64,000 nt of DNA. It comes from Siphonodentalium dalli (lineage: Eukaryota; Mollusca; Scaphopoda; Gadilida; Siphonodentaliidae). The notes beneath the pieces are model-generated. The model did not search any database. It was not told the DNA's origin and saw nothing but the letters and a program-made list of their open reading frames with translations. The translations under genes and the position numbers were made by a program. Positions 59,062 to 64,000 of the stretch are shown one piece after another; within the stretch, counting starts at the first letter, position 1; each line of letters starts with the position of its first letter. The stretch lies in NCBI GenBank assembly GCA_032622095.1, contig CP136062.1, positions 155,800,875 through 155,864,874 on the forward strand, in the 5' to 3' direction.

Positions 59062-60412
59062 ATCCAACCAAAACAACCAACCATCCATCCAACCAAAAAC
59101 AACCAACCACCAAACCAACCATCCAACCAACCATCCAACCAACCACCAACCATCCAACCAACCAGAACAAACAACCATCCAACCAACCATCCAACCAACC
59201 AACCATCCAACCAAAATAACCAACCATCCAACCAACCAACCACCCAACCAGCCATCCAACCAACCATCCAACCAACCACCAACCATCCAACCAACCATCC
59301 AACCAACCATCCAACCAACCAACCAAAACAACCAACCATCCAACCAACCATCCTACCAACCAAAACAAACAACCATCCAACCAACCATCCAACCAACCAA
59401 AACAACCAACCACCCAACCAACCATCCAACCAACTATCCAACCAACCACCAACCATCCAACCAACCATCCAACCAACCATCCAACCAACCATCCAAAACA
59501 ACCAACCATCCAACCAACCATCCAACCAACCAAAACAAACAACCATCCAACCAACCATCCAACCAACCAAAATAACCAACCATCCAACCAACCAACCAAC
59601 CACCCAACCAGCCATCCAACCAACATATAACCAACGATCCAACCAACCATACAACAAACCATCCAACCAACCACCCAACCCCCATCCAGCCATACAACCA
59701 TCCAACAAAAACAACCAACCATCCAATCAAAACAAACAACCATCCAGCCAAAACAAACAACCATCCAACCAAAACAACCAACCATCCAACCAAAACAATC
59801 AACCATACAACCAACCATCCAACCAACACAGCCATCCAACCAACAAACCAACCATCCAACCAACCATCCAACCAACCAACCATCCAACCAACCATCCAAC
59901 CAACCATCTAACCAACCATCCAACAAACCATCCAACCAAAACAAACAACCATCCAGCCAAAACAAACAACCATCCAACCAAAACAACCAACAATCCAATC
60001 AAAACAATCAACCATCCAACCAACCATCCAACCAACCAACCATCCAACCAACCATCCAACCAACCATCCAACCAACCAACCAACCAACCATCCACCCAAC
60101 CATCCAACCATCCAACAAACCATCCAGCCAAAACAAACAACCATCCAACCAAAACAACCAACAATCCAATCAAAACAATCAACCATCCAACCAACCATCC
60201 AACCAACCAACCATCCAACCAACCATCCAACCAACCATCCAACCAACCAACCAACCATCCACCCAACCATCCAACCATCCAACAAACCATCCAGCCAAAA
60301 CAAACAACCATCCAACCAAAACAACCAACAATCCAATCAAAACAACCAACATCCAACCAACCATCCAACCATCCAACCATCCAACCAACCAACCATCCAA
60401 CCAAAACCATTG
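59062..60412. repeat. CCAACCAACCAT satellite, 1.35 kb
   Basis: Built almost wholly from CCAA, CCAT and AAAACAA words. Near its right end a higher-order unit of about 170 bases is visible: CATCCAGCCAAAACAAACAA occurs at 59950, 60121 and 60288 in nearly identical surroundings. Because the period excludes stop codons, long frames are open on both strands (471 codons on plus, up to 312 on minus). Their products would be monotonous [11 protein letters not shown] or WMVGWLVGW, so I do not call genes. The satellite begins exactly where 13.3-kb repeat homology ends. Confidence 0.93.
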
Positions 60413-60421
60413 ATTGGAAAC

Positions 60422-60863
60422 TTAACCCTTTCATGACGGGAGCTGCGCTGGCGCAACATTAAGTACTCTGTGCAATGCATTGTCTTATATATGTGAGTCG
60501 ACCATAGGTCGCCTCTCATATATAAGAGAATGCATTGGCCTAATACAATTTTCTTTTTTTTATTTTTCAATTTTTCTTACATTCTCTAACAATTTGTTAT
60601 CAATTCTTCCTACATTCTTTATAAATTTGTATGAGGTTTTTCTTACATACTTCTTAAATACAATTTTTATCATTTTTATCATTATTTCTTACATTCTTTA
60701 ACAATTTTTTATCAATTTTGTCTTACATTCTTTGACAAGTTGTTAGGCCAATGCATTCTCTTACATATGTGAGGTGACCTAAGGTCGACTCCCATTTATA
60801 AGAGAATGCATTGGCACAGGGTTTTCGCAAACAATCATGAAGTTCCCGTCAGAAAAGGGTTAA
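60422..60863. mobile_element. TTAACCC-ended MITE, copy 2, with two internal palindromes
   Basis: Left end TTAACCCTTTCATGACGGGA and right end CCCGTCAGAAAAGGGTTAA are inverted repeats. Inside are two palindromes of about 65 bases, 60474-60540 and 60752-60816, each reading GCATT.TCTTA.ATATGTGAG, GTCGAC or GGTCG, then its reverse TATAAGAGAATGCATTGG. Between them is a T-rich degenerate tandem of TTTCTTACATTCTTTAACAA. Related to the element at 41970-42238. Confidence 0.8.
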
Positions 60864-61084
60864 ATTATCGGGACAATCCCAACATATGATCACGGTCGGT
60901 CTGAACTGTCCGAATCCAATTTATTCAGGCATGAACGTTTCGAGCTGTTGAAAATTGTGACCATTTCAGGGGCTGAAAAATCGGCATACCAACTGCCCCG
61001 TGATCCATGTCTAACGGCAACGACATGTAGGTGGCGTTATGCAATATGGAGATAAGCCGCTTCCACACTTCTTAAAACTGTAAT
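60864..61084. other. Spacer, nothing recognised
   Basis: No coding or repeat signal supported. Confidence 0.4.
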
Positions 61085-61270
61085 GGAACAGTGCATCAAT
61101 TCTGTGAAATTGTGGATATTGGACAATAAACTAGAAACAAAACTGAACTAATGTGGGTATCTAAGCCGGCATACGTAGAGAAAGTTAGCATATATGTTAT
61201 GACTATTGATGACAACCAAGTTCACTTTTCAGATAGCGCAAAGAATCTCGGCATATATCGCTTTATATAA
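61085..61270 (+). pseudogene. CR1/L2-like LINE reverse transcriptase fragment
   Basis: With one frame change it translates as MEQCINSVKLWILDNKLETK, then TELMWVSKPAYVEKVSIYVM, TIDDNQVHFSDSAKNLGIY. This is the thumb region of a CR1/L2-type LINE ending in the KNLGI/V motif. Related to 23300-23460 and 20131-20208. Only this short piece remains. Confidence 0.75.
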
Positions 61271-61334
61271 CAACGCATATTAGCCGCACATTCAAGGCAA
61301 TATACATTGAACTTTTTATTCTATTTTGTTATAG

Positions 61335-62450
61335 AAATAATAACGTATCACGTTCGAAGCTTAGTCATATGGGTAATCACAGGTCGGATTTAGGGTTATG
61401 TTCAGAATGACCTGTTAGGGTTTTTGAATGACCCGGGACCTCGTACCAACATAATGAACTGCATTGATATTCGTGCGAGTTATTGCTATACATTCATGGT
61501 TATCGTTAGTCTGATAATATTGGATTATGTTACGTGGCGATGAATAAACTTAGTTGGCGAAATGCGTTGTACTATAGATGTTTATCTGTACTTCTCTGAA
61601 ACGTTTTTCATTGGTTTCGAGTGTTAGATATGGGGATCCATAAAGAAACGTATGTGTTGTCAAGTTGCAAATACATTTAATGACTAGAGAAGTGAATTCC
61701 TTTCGGATGTATATCTATTGCATATCATGAGATAATGGTTGACGTTCTATATGAGCACACATGAACAGTATGAATGGCCGGCGATGAAATGTGTGAATTT
61801 ATGATAATTTAAAGCACTGCAGTTGAGTCGGAGGCGGGTGTGCTGAATCTGTGTTTCTCTGGTATTAGCTTCTTAATAGTGTCGGGAACTCCTTCTCTAG
61901 TTCCATTTAGAGACTTTCTAAATGATGCCATGGATGCGTAAGTTGTTTCATTCCGGTCGAGATTATTCCAGAGGTATATTGTATAAGGAATGCAGGATTT
62001 CACGAAGGCAGATTGAAGGGATTCCCCTGCCGGGTGTTAACATTTGTTATTTCCACATTTGTCGGGGTATCAGATGTTTTAAATAAAGAGGGCCAGGCCG
62101 GATATAATTGTGTTAAAGATATGGACCTTTAAACATTTGCGACATGGGGTAAAGGAGAAGATAACTCGATCTTTTTGACCATCCCTGGCGATTCGCGACC
62201 AACTACAGTAACTCTCTTCACGTTTGCGCCGTACGGTGATGGGTTCCATCCGGTTTCTTTATCACCGGAGGAACCTTGAGCGTTCGCAGCAACGTTACTT
62301 TTGGTGTGAAGAATCGAGCTTTTCCAAGAGGGTGGCATTTAACGATTGATCGGGCGGAATTGGTAGGTTATGGTTCATCTTCAAGGACTATATGATAAGG
62401 TCCTACGTTGGAATATTCCTGATGTTATTCACTTTCCCAGAAATGGGAAT
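61335..62450 (-). pseudogene. Non-LTR retrotransposon 3' ORF end, diverged third copy
   Basis: Diverged relative of 12190-13320 and 57961-59061. On the minus strand 61809-62003 gives YTIYLWNNLDRNETTYASMA followed by SFRKSLNGTREGVPD, a clearer view of the LINE C-terminal motif than in the other copies, and HFIAGHSYCS follows at about 61765-61795. Frames are interrupted. Confidence 0.72.
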
Positions 62451-63003
62451 TTTTATGAAGCGTAGACTCATTTGCTATTGGTGCTCGGCATCCTCATGCA
62501 TTAAATGTCAATGTTGTTTTCTCAATTTCTGGTATTCTTCTCAATAATATTGTATCCATTGGTTTCACGTTGTTCTACCTTGATGTGATTTACGCACTCT
62601 GTGGTATATTCCATAGCTGATTTCAAGAAAACCGTCTGAATTGATGGATGTCTTGATTGATATATGGTGTATTTGCGTTTGGCTGACCATTTTGTTTGCA
62701 TCGGCGGCACCATTCCTATGAGTAGGAATAGTAAAAATCTGACCACAGTCATAGACACCGAACGTACATGCGTTGAGGTCCTCGGACGATTGAGATGTGG
62801 GAGATCGTCCTCGTTTCCACCCGGACCAACGTAAAGTGGCGAAATGTCCTTACTTTTTGTTGTCATTGAACTGTATATCATATTAGTACTCATTTTACCC
62901 TGTGGGTCTGCAGTTGTATTTCCGTTTTTCCGGACATTGCATTTATATACTGTCCATTGGACGGAAGCGAGGAATAAAATGTCCAGAGCATTACGATGTT
63001 AGA
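62451..63003 (-). repeat. Upstream part of diverged third copy; 123-codon unrecognised ORF
   Basis: Homologous to 13310-13860. The minus-strand frame 62522-62893 is open for 123 codons: starts MSTNMIYSSMTTKSKDIS, middle VRFLLFLLIGMVPPMQTKW, end YTTECVNHIKVEQRETNGYN. It is basic with one short hydrophobic stretch. No known domain is recognised; as it lies inside a repeat, it is probably element-derived. Confidence 0.5.
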
Positions 63004-63174
63004 TAACGGGGTTTATCTAACAGCACAGGTTGATTGTGATGAGTCAATTGGTTGATAGGACTTCAGTCGATGATTGCTTTATTTATTTGTTTGTTTGTTC
63101 GTTTAGTTAGGGCTTTACGTCGTTTTAGCCGTTATGCCACATCACTCGGGAGAGAAACTGAATCATACTTAAGC
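63004..63174. repeat. Spacer with mollusc-like SINE core words
   Basis: Contains TTAGTTAGGGCTTTACGTCG followed by TTTTAGCCGTTATGCCACAT, resembling the GGGCTTTACG...TTTTAGC dispersed repeat common in molluscan genomes as I recall it. Family assignment is tentative. Confidence 0.35.
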
Positions 63175-64000
63175 GAAGCAAGTGTGTTTAGACGAAACCA
63201 TGAATTATACCAAAATGAAACAAAATATATGCAAATAAAAACACATAAATCAGAGCGAGAGTGCTCGATTGCGCATAGGAACCATTAAGAAACTGACCAC
63301 TGTGCAAACACACATAACACATAATATCAAAACAGACAGCAATACTGCTTTGAGAACAGCCAAGATATAAAACCTGTATAAAATTAGACAGCAAAGTTAA
63401 ATTTAATTTAACAAGGCTCCGGCATATAATATTTGAAGTAGCTGGCAAACAAGCCTCATGAATGATTGATAATATATTTATAATCTGTTGAACATGGCGT
63501 CAATTAATCAAGTTGATAATTGGGTAGTCGACTCAGTAGTTGATCCCTCGCCCAACAGCCAGCCTCCCTCCACAGCATACATGGTGTCCACTTCCCTCCA
63601 TGTAAACATGTTCTCTCGAAGCATAGCATCGAACATTAAAAACTCCAAAGATCAACCGCTGTTTCCGAGAGTCAAAGATTTGACAGATTTTGGAGATTTT
63701 TGTTTTTGGATGATCTGTCTCGACAGAGGAGACGGTATCCATTACTTGCGCTACTGGTTCTGGAACAGGAATGGTATCATTCTCCTCCACGTGCGTTGTT
63801 AGTGATACACTGACGAGTTTAGTTTGACTCTGTGTTTGAGTGCTGTCTTCTGCACACTTTTTGTAGACCCTATTGTTCAGTACGTAACCTGTGGCCGAGG
63901 ACCAACTATTTTATTAGCATCTACATGTATATATGACAGATTCGTCTCAGCCTTATATCATTTAATCTTGAATTCAAACTCCAAATTGGGACATGGACGA
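63175..64000 (-). pseudogene. LINE ORF1 (gag-like) 3' part, second copy
   Basis: Homologous to 20209-21020 in the same orientation, with differences such as a deletion of the AACAATATGATCAACTTGCA stretch. It corresponds to the region downstream of the CCHC knuckles, and the upstream part continues beyond the window. Minus-strand 63533-63790 is open for 85 codons (MEENDTIPVPEPVAQVMDTV start), a clearer reading of the ORF1 C-terminal region than at 20457-20800. Interrupted overall. Confidence 0.65.

Noticed and set aside
59047-60462. 471-codon plus-strand ORF and several minus-strand ORFs of 142-312 codons
   Set aside because: They lie almost wholly in the CCAACCAACCAT satellite, are open on both strands because the repeat has no stop codons, and have monotonous composition. 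The plus frame simply runs from the duplicated flank through the satellite into a MITE.

Overview
The window is eukaryotic, intron-bearing and very repeat-rich. It most resembles a marine mollusc or another lophotrochozoan. This is inferred from abundant ACATGTACATGTA-type sequence between about 29.6 and 42.4 kb, recurring GAGTTATGGCCCTTT motifs (near 37.65, 40.14 and 41.31 kb), several decayed non-LTR retrotransposons, a Helitron fossil and many inverted-repeat elements. I see no bacterial-style genes, rRNA or convincing tRNA gene.

Only one host gene is well supported: a plus-strand RGK-family (Rad/Gem/Rem-like) small GTPase in at least four exons. Exon 1 is 27645-27969 (initiator Met, serine-rich N-terminus, P-loop). 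A later exon is 42951-43134 (guanine-specificity motif). The terminal exon is 44551-44759 (G5 motif and RGK-like C-terminal tail). Reading phase shows that an exon carrying the switch region must lie in the roughly 15 kb between 27970 and 42950; I did not find it. A TATA box lies about 110 bases upstream of the ATG and an AATAAA about 350 bases past the stop.

The gene sits between two copies of a 13.3-kb direct repeat (1-13320 and 45749-59061; copy B's array begins about 200 bases earlier). Each copy holds, in order: a 2.9-kb degenerate minisatellite built from CCCTAA-like hexamers and CCGGGACGGGAC blocks; a diverged 310-base tandem duplication; two inverted-repeat elements; a decayed minus-strand Helitron replicase/helicase; and the 3' end of a minus-strand LINE. 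Copy B breaks off exactly at a 1.35-kb CCAACCAACCAT satellite. Beyond it (61.3-64.0 kb) lies a third, more diverged relative of the 12.2-13.9 kb and 20.2-21.0 kb segments.

Between 13.3 and 27.5 kb are retroelement remnants (a Tx1/L1-like LINE at 18.5-20.1 kb, a CR1/L2-like LINE at 23.3-23.96 kb, a CCHC gag-like ORF1 at 20.5-21.4 kb), a 1.5-kb repeat pair, a tRNA-like SINE head and small palindromes. The large RGK intron contains a 1364-base inverted repeat whose arms have no net insertions or deletions, a TA-flanked inverted-repeat element nested in a diverged relative of that repeat, a dimeric tandem array, and a facing poly-G/poly-C pair. Apart from the RGK gene, every coding signal I can name comes from a decayed mobile element.
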